From an uncultured Porphyromonadaceae bacterium (lineage in GTDB: Bacteria; Bacteroidota; Bacteroidia; Bacteroidales; Muribaculaceae), in assembly GCA_900545955.1 (NCBI GenBank), contig URAU01000009.1, positions 1 to 64,000 on the forward strand: a stretch of DNA of 64,000 nt. Reading direction: 5' to 3'. A model generated the notes under the pieces. That model had not been told where the DNA came from. It worked only from the letters and a program-made list of their open reading frames with translations, and searched no databases. This document shows, piece by piece, positions 17,272 to 25,683 of this stretch (positions within the stretch are counted from its first letter, which is position 1; the number at the start of each line of letters is the position of its first letter). A program made the position numbers and the translations under genes.

Positions 17272-17984
17272 AATTTGAATTTGGGTTTAGTGATTTGTTT
17301 CGGATTGAGCGACATCAGATAGTCGTTCAGATCTTTGTGGTCGGGATAGAGCGCGGATTTGTCGCTCACCCTGTCGCCGAACTCGTGGCGCAGTCTGGCA
17401 ACTGCGGCACGCCCTGCGGTGTCGTTGTCGAGGTAGCACAGTATCAGCGGGTATTCTGCAAGAGCCGGGATTGCCTTGCCGACATTAGCCACGGAGTTAA
17501 GCACAACACTGTCGTTGCCGTCGTTGTAGCCGAGGCGTTCAGCCGAAAGAAAGTCGATGAAACCCTCGAACACGTTGCATCGGGGATTGCCGCCGGATAT
17601 TCGTGTTATGTTCTTTGGCGGATAGCTCCCCTTGAAGAACGGGTTGCGCAGTTCGTAGCTGTGGGCGTTGTTCTCAAAGCCGATGGCGTAATACCTTTTG
17701 CCGTGCAACTCATAGTCAACCTGCACGCAGTAGCGTTGTGCAATCTATTTCGGTATGCCGCGCTCGGCCAGATAGCGGAGCAACGCGGACGACTCCAGCC
17801 GGGATATTTCCACATTTTCAAACGTCGGTTCTTCGACAAAAGGCACAGGTTTGTAAGGTTCTGCCACGGGCATATCCATCTTTTCGGCGATGTACCGTGC
17901 CTGCTCAACGAAATCAGTCTTACCCGACATTACTCCGGCGAGCGTGAAGATGTCGCCACCTTCGCCTGTGCCGAAATTGTTTCA
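17268..17984 (-). pseudogene. traP: Truncated and nonsense-mutated traP (TOPRIM/primase-like)
   Basis: The 3' part of a TraP DNA-primase-like gene. The remaining frame begins near NNFGTGEGGDIFTLAG at about 17984, the end of the CHC2 zinc-finger domain, so the finger itself is missing. It runs to RGIPK, where a TAG stop at about 17744 interrupts it, then resumes in the same frame as IAQRYCVQVDYELHGKRYYAIGF and the TOPRIM part (LILCYLDNDTAGRAA) to the end. A single base change would restore reading across the stop (AAATAG from probable AAAGAG). Two separate lesions show that the element has lost transfer ability. An internal ATG allows a 152-residue TOPRIM fragment to be made. Confidence 0.85.
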
Positions 17985-18145
17985 ATATGGGAACAACATT
18001 GCCTTGGCTTAATTAGTGCAAATCGCTGAAAAGCAGCAAACTATCTATATAGAGGGGGGCAAACCGAGCTTCAAAAACTCTGCTCCCTTCCTGCACACTG
18101 GATATTGCAATATATTGCGCCTATTTGGGGTAGAGGCATAAAACA

Positions 18146-18180
18146 AAAACCTCTGAAAATCGTTGATTTTCAGAGGTTTT
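18146..18180 (-). terminator. Terminator of tRNA-Lys
   Basis: A perfect 16-bp inverted repeat (18146-18161 with 18165-18180, loop GTT). On the minus strand the stem leads into TTTTTGTTTT, a good Rho-independent terminator 24 nt past the tRNA. Confidence 0.8.
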
Positions 18181-18203
18181 CTGCGATTTGATAAATCTTT
18201 AAG

Positions 18204-18276
18204 TGATCCGCCTGGGGCTCGAACCCAGGACCCCAACATTAAAAGTGTTGTGCTCTACCAGCTGAGCTAGCGAATC
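18204..18276 (-). tRNA. tRNA-Lys (anticodon TTT)
   Basis: A complete 73-nt cloverleaf on the minus strand. The acceptor GATTCGC pairs with GCGGATC (one G-U), the D-arm contains AGCTGGTAGA, the anticodon loop is CTTTTAA (anticodon TTT), and the T-arm is CTGGG-TTCGAGC-CCCAG. The discriminator is A and CCA is not encoded. tRNA 3' ends are common integration sites, and the element remnant lies downstream of this one, but I found no second copy of the 3' end. Confidence 0.95.
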
Positions 18277-18430
18277 ATGATGTATGGGCTGAGGGAAATG
18301 TTCTACGGTAGATTGAGGAGGCTTGCGCTTCGCTCACAGAGGTTATTTCCCAAAAGCGATGCAAAGGTAGGAAGTATTTTTCAATTGAGCAAGAGTTGAG
18401 GCCGATTTTTCCAAAATTTTTATTCTACGG

Positions 18431-18461
18431 TTGCGTAATGCCGTGGGTATTCGTACCTTTG
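18431..18461 (+). promoter_or_regulatory. Promoter of the acyltransferase-like gene
   Basis: TTG at 18431-18433 and TACCTTTG at 18454-18461 are separated by 20 nt, the expected layout of a Bacteroidetes housekeeping promoter. The ATG follows about 80 nt downstream. Confidence 0.7.
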
Positions 18462-18541
18462 AATCCGTTTACCGCCTGACGAGGCGATTCGCCATCGGTA
18501 TTCAGATTGCCTTATCTCTGTTTTTTGCAAATAAATATACC

Positions 18542-19783
18542 ATGAGCCATACTTCCAGCAATATCTCCAAAGCTACGGTAGCGGCCGTCAACGCCGGGAC
18601 TAAAGCGGACGCCAAGCCGCGCAAGTCGGGGCGCATCCTGGCCATCGATGTAATGCGCGGCATCACCGTGGCCGGCATGATTCTCGTAAACAATTCCGGC
18701 GGTCCGGGCACCTACACGCCGCTCGAACATTCGTCGTGGAATGGTTTGACGCCCACAGACCTCGTTTTCCCCTTCTTCATGTTCATCATGGGTATCTCCA
18801 CGTTTATCTCGCTGCGCAAGTTCGATTTCCGGCTGAGCGCTCCGCTGGCGTGGAAGATTCTGAAGCGCACGGTGCTTATCTTCGCTATCGGCATGGGTCT
18901 GGCGTGGCTGTCGCTCTTCGCCAAGGGACTTATTGTAGAGGGTAAGACCCTCTGGGAGGCCACGATGCACTTCGGCGACATCCGCATTCTTGGTGTACTC
19001 CCGCGCCTGGCAATATGCTACGGCATCGGCTCGCTGCTGGCGGTGACGCTGCGCCACCGCTGGCTCCCGATTGTCATTGTGGCCACGCTCGTGTTCTACG
19101 GCATCATGCTCCTTGTGGCCAACGGCTATGCGCCCGACGAGACCAACATCCTCTCCATAGCCGACCGCGCGGTGCTCACCGACGCACATATGTATTATAC
19201 CAAGGTCGACGGCGTGCGCATACCCATCGACCCCGAGGGTGTGCTCTCCACCATCCCGTCGATTATGCATGTGATGATCGGCTTCTGGTGCGGACGCCTC
19301 ATAATGGAGATACGCGACAACCGCGACCGCGCTTTGCGCCTGTTGCTCGTGGGCTTCGTGCTGACGCTCTGCGGCTGGCTGCTGAGCTACGGCCTCCCCA
19401 TCAACAAGAAAGTATGGTCGCCAACGTTCGTGCTCACCACCTGCGGCATGGCCTCGGCACTGCTCGGCTTCCTCGTCTGGGCCATCGACATACGCGGCAT
19501 GCACGGCCGCTGGACGCGCTTCTTCGAGGTGTTCGGCGTAAACCCGCTCTTCCTCTACGCCCTGGCCTGGGTGGTGGCAATATTCATGGGGCTGAAATGC
19601 TTCCCCGACGCCGCTGCCCCCGACGGGGTCTACAGCGCCAAGAGCTGGATATACTATTGCGTACTGCTGCCGCTTACTGGCAATGCTTCGCTTTCGGCCT
19701 GCCTATACGCCATAGCTTTCGTGCTCTTCAACTGGCTCTGCGGCCTTCCGCTTTACCGCAAGAAAATCTATATCAAGATCTGA
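18542..19783 (+). CDS. Heparan-alpha-glucosaminide N-acetyltransferase-like membrane protein (DUF5009/NagX type)
   Basis: A 413-residue inner-membrane protein. The start at MSHTSSNIS follows the promoter at a sensible distance; the longer frame would begin upstream of the promoter. After a ~35-residue basic cytosolic tail comes RILAIDVMRGITVAGMILVNN, the first membrane helix of the HGSNAT/NagX/YeiB family, then WNGLTPTDLVFPFFMFIMG and about ten further hydrophobic helices. Human HGSNAT moves acetyl groups from cytosolic acetyl-CoA to sugars across a membrane; the bacterial members probably act on periplasmic amino sugars. The GH127 gene begins 1 nt after its stop, so sugar processing in the same operon is likely. 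Confidence 0.8.
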   Translation: MSHTSSNISKATVAAVNAGTKADAKPRKSGRILAIDVMRGITVAGMILVNNSGGPGTYTPLEHSSWNGLTPTDLVFPFFMFIMGISTFISLRKFDFRLSAPLAWKILKRTVLIFAIGMGLAWLSLFAKGLIVEGKTLWEATMHFGDIRILGVLPRLAICYGIGSLLAVTLRHRWLPIVIVATLVFYGIMLLVANGYAPDETNILSIADRAVLTDAHMYYTKVDGVRIPIDPEGVLSTIPSIMHVMIGFWCGRLIMEIRDNRDRALRLLLVGFVLTLCGWLLSYGLPINKKVWSPTFVLTTCGMASALLGFLVWAIDIRGMHGRWTRFFEVFGVNPLFLYALAWVVAIFMGLKCFPDAAAPDGVYSAKSWIYYCVLLPLTGNASLSACLYAIAFVLFNWLCGLPLYRKKIYIKI

Positions 19784-19784
19784 T

Positions 19785-22232
19785 ATGACACCACTACGCC
19801 GTATCTCCATAGGCGCCTTGCTTTTCTGTTCAGCTGCTGCAAGCGCCGCCGATACTCCCGCTCCGGGCTACCCCATAAGCCAGGTGCCCTTCACCGCCGT
19901 CAAGGTCGACGACTCATTCTGGACACCGCGCCTGCGCGCGAGCCGCGACGTGACCATCCCCCTGGCCTTCAGCAAGTGCGAATCGACGGGCCGCTACGAC
20001 AATTTCGTGCGCGCAGCCCATCCGTCCGACACCATCCGCATCGGCGGATTCCCATTCGACGACACCGACGTCTACAAAACAATCGAGGGCGCCTCCTACC
20101 TCCTGCAGACCTTCCCCGACAAGCGTCTGGAGGCCTACATCGACAGCGTCCTGACGCTCGTTGCCGCCGCGCAGGAGCCCGACGGCTACCTCTACACAGC
20201 CCGCACGATGAATCCCGCCCACCCCCACGACTGGGCCGGCTCACGCCGCTGGGAGGCCGTGGAGAATCTCAGCCATGAATTCTACAACCTCGGCCACATG
20301 GTCGAAGGCGCCGTGGCTCACTTTCAGGCCACCGGCAAACGCAACTTCCTCGATATCGCCACGCGCTACGCCGACTGCGTGGTGCGCTCCATCGGCACCG
20401 CCCCCGGCCAGATCGACTGCGTGCCGGGCCATCAGATAGCCGAGATGGCGCTCGCGCGCCTCTATCTCGCCACCGGCGACCGCCGCTACCTCGACCAGGC
20501 GAAATATTTTCTCGACCGCCGCGGCCACACCTCGCGCCGCGACGCCTACTCGCAGGCCCATCTCCCCGTGGTCGAGCAGACCGAAGCCGTCGGCCATGCG
20601 GTCCGGGCGGCTTATATGTACTCCGGAATGGCCGACGTGGCCGCACTGACGGCCGACAGCGCCTACATTCGCGCCATCGACCGCATATGGGACAACATCG
20701 TAGGCCGCAAGCTCTACATCACCGGCGGCATCGGCGCCACCAGCCATGGCGAGGCTTTCGGAGCCGACTACGAGCTGCCCAACATGTCGGCCTACTGCGA
20801 GACCTGCGCCGCCATCGGCAACGTCTACGTAAACCACCGCCTCTTCCTGCTCCACGGCGACTCGAAATACTACGATGTAGTGGAACGCACGCTCTACAAC
20901 GGTCTCATCTCGGGCGTTTCGCTCGACGGCGGCTCGTTCTTCTACCCCAATCCGCTCGAATCGGCCGGGCAACACCGGCGCCAGCCCTGGTTCGGCTGCG
21001 CCTGCTGCCCGTCGAACGTCTGCCGCTTCATCCCCTCGATTCCCGGCTACGTCTACGCCGTGCGCGGCCGCGACGTCTACGTAAACCTCTTCATGGGCAA
21101 CAGCGCACGCCTCGACGTCGACGGCCGCAAAGGCGCCGTTTCCCTGAGCCAACATACCGACTACCCGCGCAGCGGTCGCGTCGACATCTCCGTCGACGCC
21201 AACCGCCTCGGCGAGTTCGCCCTGCGCGTGCGCATCCCCGGCTGGGCGCAGGGGCGCCCCGTACCCTCCGACCTCTACAGCTACGCCGACTCTGTGCATA
21301 CGCAGTGGACCATCGCCATCAACGGCCAGCCAGTCGAGGCCGAACTGCGCGACGGCTACGCCACCATCTCGCGCCGCTGGCGCAAGGGCGACGTCGTATC
21401 GCTCGACCTGCCGATGGAGCCGCGCGTAGTGGCTGCCCACCCCAAGGTGAAGGCCGACCGCGGCCGTGTGGCCGTGGAGCGCGGTCCGCTGGTATACTGC
21501 GCCGAATGGCCCGACAATGAGGCTGACATAGCTTCCGTGCTGCTCAACCGCTCTCCCCGATTCGAAGCTGAGGAGCCACCCGACCTCCCCGGCGGCGTCA
21601 CAGCGCTCTACACCCCTGCTCAGCAGCTCGCCTACCGTCCCGACGGCACCATCGAGGCGCTCCCCACGCGCCTCACGCTTATCCCCTATTTCGCCTGGGC
21701 CCACCGCGGCGCCGGCAAGATGGCCGTATGGCTCGCCCGCGACGTCCAGGCCGTGAAGCCGACCCTCCCCTACTCGCTCGCCACCTCGGCGCGCCTCTCG
21801 GCCTCCGCGCCGGGCGAGGCGCTGGCCACAGTGAGCGACGGCGCCGTACCCTCCGACGCCTCCGACCGCTCCGTAGGCTATTTCCCGCTCGAACCTCTCG
21901 CCGAGGGCGCCGACGCCCACTGGCTGCAGTACGACTTCCCCGAGGCCACTTTCGTGCGCTCTGCGTCGGTCCACTGGGTTGACGACGCCCCCTGGGGCGA
22001 CGTGCGCCTGCCGCGTAAGTGGCGTCTGCGCTACCGCGACACCTCCGGCCACTGGCATTCCGTAGGCTTCAACGCCGTGCGCCTCGCCGACCCCGACGCC
22101 GAGGTATACCCCACCCGTAAGGGCGAGGCGAGCACCGCCGCCTTCGATCCCGTCGAAGCCACGGCCATCCGCCTCGAGATTTCGCCCGCACCCGGAGCTA
22201 AAGCCGGCGTGGCCGAATGGAGCGTGGAGTAA
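19785..22232 (+). CDS. GH127 family glycosidase (beta-L-arabinofuranosidase-like)
   Basis: An 815-residue exported enzyme with a signal peptide ending AASAADT. The GH127 core (about 30-620) keeps the catalytic and zinc residues: Glu339 and Cys341 in YCETCAAIGN, and Cys407/Cys408 in CACCPSN, the CC pair that includes the nucleophile in HypBA1. Typical sequence such as WEAVENLSHEFYNLGHMVEGA and ITGGIGA is present. A C-terminal discoidin-like beta-sandwich (about 690-815) may bind sugar or the cell surface. It is coupled to the preceding acyltransferase-like gene. Release of L-arabinofuranose from plant glycans is the family activity; exact linkage is not visible. Confidence 0.9.
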   Translation: MTPLRRISIGALLFCSAAASAADTPAPGYPISQVPFTAVKVDDSFWTPRLRASRDVTIPLAFSKCESTGRYDNFVRAAHPSDTIRIGGFPFDDTDVYKTIEGASYLLQTFPDKRLEAYIDSVLTLVAAAQEPDGYLYTARTMNPAHPHDWAGSRRWEAVENLSHEFYNLGHMVEGAVAHFQATGKRNFLDIATRYADCVVRSIGTAPGQIDCVPGHQIAEMALARLYLATGDRRYLDQAKYFLDRRGHTSRRDAYSQAHLPVVEQTEAVGHAVRAAYMYSGMADVAALTADSAYIRAIDRIWDNIVGRKLYITGGIGATSHGEAFGADYELPNMSAYCETCAAIGNVYVNHRLFLLHGDSKYYDVVERTLYNGLISGVSLDGGSFFYPNPLESAGQHRRQPWFGCACCPSNVCRFIPSIPGYVYAVRGRDVYVNLFMGNSARLDVDGRKGAVSLSQHTDYPRSGRVDISVDANRLGEFALRVRIPGWAQGRPVPSDLYSYADSVHTQWTIAINGQPVEAELRDGYATISRRWRKGDVVSLDLPMEPRVVAAHPKVKADRGRVAVERGPLVYCAEWPDNEADIASVLLNRSPRFEAEEPPDLPGGVTALYTPAQQLAYRPDGTIEALPTRLTLIPYFAWAHRGAGKMAVWLARDVQAVKPTLPYSLATSARLSASAPGEALATVSDGAVPSDASDRSVGYFPLEPLAEGADAHWLQYDFPEATFVRSASVHWVDDAPWGDVRLPRKWRLRYRDTSGHWHSVGFNAVRLADPDAEVYPTRKGEASTAAFDPVEATAIRLEISPAPGAKAGVAEWSVE

Positions 22233-22281
22233 TCCATCTTGAATTTCCTCCCGAATATTTCGCCAAAATCGGCGAAAGCAG

Positions 22282-22289
22282 TAATTTTG
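22282..22289 (+). promoter_or_regulatory. -7 promoter box for the BASS transporter
   Basis: TAATTTTG fits TAnnTTTG and lies 41 nt before the ATG at 22331, indicating that the transporter has its own promoter after the GH127 stop. Confidence 0.5.
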
Positions 22290-22330
22290 CACCCGAAAAT
22301 CGAACCGGCCCCCCAAAAAGCGGGACCACA

Positions 22331-23290
22331 ATGGATATGCGGATAGTACGTTTCTTAAAAGACTGGACTCTCATAATCTCCATATTGGCAGGCATTTTCG
22401 GCTACTTTATCTATACCGGCATCCCCGCACTCGAGCCTACACGCGCCGCGGCCAACCGCGCCGTGGCCATTGTGCAGCCGCTGCTCATCTTCGCCATGCT
22501 TTTTCTCACCTTCTGCAAGGTCGACCCGCGCCAGCTGCGTCTGCGCCGCTGGCATGGCTGGCTGCTCGCCATCCAGTGCGGCCTCTTCGCCGCCATAGGC
22601 TGCGTGCTTATGGCAATGCCCCACAGCGGCTTGCGGGTGGTGCTCGAAGGAGCGATGATATGCCTCATCTGTCCTACGGCCACGGCGGGAGCCGTAATCA
22701 CCCGTCGGCTCGGCGGCGACGTCAACAACATAACCACCTACACCATGCTCATCAACCTTGCCACGGCGCTTCTCATCCCCGCCATGGTGCCGCTGGTGCA
22801 TCCCAACCCCGACCTCAACGCCTTCGCCGCCGCTGCGCTGATACTCGGCAAGGTATTCCCCCTGCTGTTGCTGCCGCTGGTCGCCGCGATGCTCCTGCGC
22901 TACTTCCTGCCGCAATTGTGCGCGCGCATCGCCCGCTACCAGGACCTGTCGTTCTACCTCTGGGCCGTGGCCCTCGCCCTTGCTATGGCCGTGACCACGC
23001 GAAGCATCGTCCACTCTACCGTAGCACTCTCCACCCAGCTCTGGCTCGTGGCCGTATCGCTCGCATGCTGCGCCGGCCAGTTCTACTTCGGCCGCCGCAT
23101 AGGGCGCCGCTACGGCGACACCATCACCGCCGGCCAGTCGCTCGGCCAGAAAAACACCGTGCTGGCCATCTGGATGGGCTACACCTTCTTTACCCCCGTC
23201 ACGGCCATCGCCGGCGGCTTCTACAGTATCTGGCATAATCTGGTCAACTCATACCAGCTCTACCGCGCCGCTAAAGGCGGCTCTTTATAG
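22331..23290 (+). CDS. Bile acid:sodium symporter (BASS) family transporter
   Basis: A 319-residue inner-membrane protein with about nine hydrophobic helices. The BASS signature regions are present: CLICPTATAGAVITRRLGG in the first crossover helix and GQSLGQKNTVLAIWMGY in the second. The ATG at 22331 (MDMRIVRF) follows a promoter box; the longer frame overlaps the GH127 gene. Family members carry bile acids, organic acids or other anions with Na+. In a gut organism bile-acid handling is attractive, but the substrate cannot be read from sequence. Confidence 0.8.
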   Translation: MDMRIVRFLKDWTLIISILAGIFGYFIYTGIPALEPTRAAANRAVAIVQPLLIFAMLFLTFCKVDPRQLRLRRWHGWLLAIQCGLFAAIGCVLMAMPHSGLRVVLEGAMICLICPTATAGAVITRRLGGDVNNITTYTMLINLATALLIPAMVPLVHPNPDLNAFAAAALILGKVFPLLLLPLVAAMLLRYFLPQLCARIARYQDLSFYLWAVALALAMAVTTRSIVHSTVALSTQLWLVAVSLACCAGQFYFGRRIGRRYGDTITAGQSLGQKNTVLAIWMGYTFFTPVTAIAGGFYSIWHNLVNSYQLYRAAKGGSL

Positions 23291-23434
23291 CGGCGCACCT
23301 TTGGCGTCGACTGCGGGACTCGGCTTCGGGGCCGTACTTCAGTACTGTCCCCGTCAGCCATCGCCCTTGTCTCCTAAAATCTGCACCACTCTAAAACGCC
23401 GCCTCGCCATCCGGATTCCAGCCCATCCGCGCGT

Positions 23435-23850
23435 TTCTCTTTGTCTCTGGTGCCGGAGGCTTGCCTCCGGTTTCCCCTTTCATCCCCCCTAATCTCCCTG
23501 CAAATTTGTTTCCGATTCGAGCTTCCGCTCGGTTTCCCATCGCAAAAGTATTTATTTGTCTCTGCGCCGAGCTTTAGCGAGGTTTCCCCTTATTGCCGTC
23601 CTCAATACCGCGCTGAGGGCGTAAGCCCGAAGTCCACCGCCAAGCGCCCCCTCCGAGTGGCAATAAGGTAGTTCTGTGAGCGAGCTTCAGCTCGCGTTCC
23701 GGCCAGGCAATAGCTTTTGTTCCTGGTGGCCGAGCCTTGGCTCGGCGCGATATGGGTATGCGAGGTAGGCCTCGCCGCACCCGTTTGGACCAAACGCCCT
23801 CGCCCCGCTATGGAAGCATGTTCAGGATCCATGCTCCCGTAGCGGGGCGT
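23435..23850. repeat. Array of short hairpin units
   Basis: A non-coding GC-rich stretch with at least five related units of the form TTTGTctctg, a hairpin, then GTTTCCC. The hairpins have a fixed TT-centred loop: CCGGAGGC-TT-GCCTCCGG (23453-23470), CGAGC-TTCC-GCTCG (23518-23531), an imperfect one near 23567, GCGAGC-TTCA-GCTCGC (23680-23695) and GCCGAGCC-TT-GGCTCGGC (23729-23746). A sixth (23760-23775) and a large imperfect one (about 23803-23850) follow. The arm sequences vary while pairing is kept, which points to a structured element such as a REP-like family. Confidence 0.7.
23610..23749. repeat. Left copy of a hairpin-rich direct repeat
   Basis: Starts with GCGCTGAGGGCGTAAGCCCG and ends with GAGCCTTGGCTCGGCGC. 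It matches 25340-25457 in the same orientation, including two hairpins and the word GGCAATAGCTTTTGT. The copies bracket the HExxH gene 23927-25264. Confidence 0.8.
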
Positions 23851-23873
23851 CGTGTTTTTCACCCAATTATCTC

Positions 23874-23881
23874 TATCTTTG
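23874..23881 (+). promoter_or_regulatory. -7 promoter box for the HExxH gene
   Basis: TATCTTTG fits TAnnTTTG, 45 nt before the ATG at 23927, and lies inside the segment bounded by the hairpin repeats, so the segment carries its own promoter. Confidence 0.55.
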
Positions 23882-23926
23882 CAAATCATCAGGAACTTTC
23901 CCCTGCAAAATTCAAACCATCAAATT

Positions 23927-25264
23927 ATGTCAGATCTACAATTCTATCTTAATAATAGCTATTCTCCAGCCAGATTTATGATTAAACTGGATTGGTACCA
24001 GGATCTTCCATCTGGCAACTCCAATTTCTCTTTCGATACAATAGGCCAAAAATCGTTGTTTCTCCATGAGTATATCCACTTCCTTCAGGAAATCTCTACT
24101 GCCTATGGACGGATGAAAACATCTTGCATGCTCATGGGGGCGCTCCAACGCTCTCACCAACTGAGAATGTCTAATTTTCCTGACCTGAAAGTTCCCATTG
24201 AATTTGACCGCAAATCATGCAATGAAGTTCTATTTTTCAACGAAAGTGCATCCCCGTTCTACGCCGGCACTGCTTTCATCCAAAGATTAAGGGAGAAACC
24301 GTTTACAATCAAAAGTCTGAGACCAATAAGTCACGTGATAGCCGGGAAAGAATTAAGGTATTTAAACGGCAACATCGAAGACTCCGACGGCAATACATAT
24401 GAAATCAACGTTGGAGGTGAAATCCTTTCAGAGAGTATGGCATACCTCGCCGAAAAAAATTTCATGGATGTCAACTACGAGCCGGGGCGCCCCGTAAGTC
24501 CCTATCCCTACCTGATGGTCAACAAAATTGCAGAAAAAATTTATCCCGAAATTGCCCATAATAATCTTCTGCTGTACAAGATAGTGGATTTATGCCTCTC
24601 GAAAGCCTATAATCCCGGAATCGTATTCTATGATTTTCTGAAGCTCCTCAAAGAAAAGAAGTTCTCCGATGCCGCCGACGATAGCAAACTAATATCTCTG
24701 TTCGAAGCTAATCCCCCGCACTCCCACCCTCTTTCCCTTATTGCCGACGAAGTTCTTCTCGAGATGAACCAATGCTTTCAAAGCAAGTATTTCGACACTA
24801 CCATACAATGGATTAAAGAGTTGTATAGCCGTGCTGATTTCCTTCGGCTGTGCGATCCTCTTTTCATGAAAGAATTTTTCACCCCGGATGGCATCAGTTC
24901 GCTTGGCCAAAGTTTTATCGAGAGGTTATTCGGCTATCCTTACATCATTAACTATGAGCATGAAGGCATATGGCGCGCTCCACATAGTTTCAAATTTAAT
25001 CTCCGGCAAAATATCGAATTTCATTTGCTCGCAGCTGCCATCGAAATTGGGCACACGCTTAAAACCTACGGCTCCTGTCGTTTACGACCGTTTTGTGAAG
25101 TTTCTCCTGAAGAGGCTGTTCGGAATATGGTCAACGAAATCTGCAACCATCCATGCGACAAATTCACAGAAATAACCGATTCATCTCCATCCAAACGCCT
25201 TTGCCCCTTCGCCGCCATGTGGAAACATTGGGGATTGCAGGGCAAATCCGTTTCTCCCTCGTAG
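23927..25264 (+). CDS. Unknown protein with HExxH zinc-metallopeptidase-like motif
   Basis: A 445-residue soluble protein without a signal peptide. LFLHEYIHFLQEIS (about residues 47-60) is an HExxH motif in a suitable helix. GGEILSESMAYLAEK, near residue 165, could give the third (Glu) zinc ligand of a gluzincin-like site. The C-terminal third has several Cys (CRLRPFC, CNHPCDKF, LCPF) that may bind metal. I do not recognise the family. The start at MSDLQFYLN follows a promoter box. The gene is more AT-rich than its neighbours and sits between two copies of a hairpin-rich repeat, so it looks like an inserted cassette. Peptidase activity is inferred from the motif only. Confidence 0.7.
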   Translation: MSDLQFYLNNSYSPARFMIKLDWYQDLPSGNSNFSFDTIGQKSLFLHEYIHFLQEISTAYGRMKTSCMLMGALQRSHQLRMSNFPDLKVPIEFDRKSCNEVLFFNESASPFYAGTAFIQRLREKPFTIKSLRPISHVIAGKELRYLNGNIEDSDGNTYEINVGGEILSESMAYLAEKNFMDVNYEPGRPVSPYPYLMVNKIAEKIYPEIAHNNLLLYKIVDLCLSKAYNPGIVFYDFLKLLKEKKFSDAADDSKLISLFEANPPHSHPLSLIADEVLLEMNQCFQSKYFDTTIQWIKELYSRADFLRLCDPLFMKEFFTPDGISSLGQSFIERLFGYPYIINYEHEGIWRAPHSFKFNLRQNIEFHLLAAAIEIGHTLKTYGSCRLRPFCEVSPEEAVRNMVNEICNHPCDKFTEITDSSPSKRLCPFAAMWKHWGLQGKSVSPS

Positions 25265-25339
25265 ACCGCTCATCCAAGCCTCTTCCTGAGCCTTTACCTC
25301 AACCTCTCTTCTCCTAATCTTCCCCGCCGTTCCCCTCAG

Positions 25340-25457
25340 CGCGGTGCTGAGGGCGGAAGCCCGAAGTTCCCCGAAAGTGGTTCTATGAGCGAGCTTCAGC
25401 TCGCGTTACGGCCCGGCAATAGCTTTTGTCACCGGTGGACGAGCCTTGGCTCGGCGC
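25340..25457. repeat. Right copy of a hairpin-rich direct repeat
   Basis: Corresponds to 23610-23749 with a shorter middle part. It keeps GCGAGCTTCAGCTCGCG, GGCAATAGCTTTTGT and CGAGCCTTGGCTCGGCGC. The surrounding non-coding sequence (25265-25560) holds nothing else I can identify. Confidence 0.8.
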
Positions 25458-25565
25458 TGCCGCGCAACCGACCCGAGGGCGAGAACTGGAGGCGGTTCGA
25501 GAAAAAAAATGCGCTCTTTGACTGAAATTTAACGTTTTGGCAACACATCGTAACGAAATTATACA

Positions 25566-25573
25566 TACCTTTG
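25566..25573 (+). promoter_or_regulatory. -7 promoter box for the CHB_HEX_C protein
   Basis: TACCTTTG fits TAnnTTTG and predicts a leader of about 105 nt before the ATG at 25684. Confidence 0.55.
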
Positions 25574-25683
25574 CAAACAGAAGGAGGAGTCCAACACACA
25601 TCCGAGTGCTCCTCTCCCATTTCCTGCTCATGCAGAGGCAATTGCAGCGAATTCTTTAACCAAATAATTTCTACTTTATCCTT

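Larger units (their letters stand above)
11266..17984. mobile_element. Remnant of a CTnDOT-like integrative conjugative element
   Basis: The block holds small element genes, PcfK, PcfJ and DUF3873 on the plus strand and lysozyme, TraQ and broken TraP on the minus strand, the convergent end of a CTnDOT-like transfer region. The rest of the transfer operon (traA-traO), mobilisation genes and an integrase are not in the window. The right break cuts through traP at about 17,984, 220 nt from the 3' end of tRNA-Lys. The left limit is uncertain and may lie anywhere from 5.2 to 11.2 kb. Confidence 0.75.

Noticed and set aside
18204..18276. tRNA-Lys as the proven attachment site of the conjugative-element remnant
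   Set aside because: No second copy of the tRNA 3' end was found on the far side, and the break in traP is about 220 nt away.
18512..19504. Long open frame on the minus strand opposite the acyltransferase-like gene
   Set aside because: It is a by-product of GC-rich codon use in the plus-strand gene, with no recognisable protein features.
20241..22331. A 696-codon open frame on the minus strand opposite the GH127 gene
   Set aside because: The plus-strand frame has clear GH127 active-site residues; the opposite frame is low-complexity Ala/Gly/Val and Arg.
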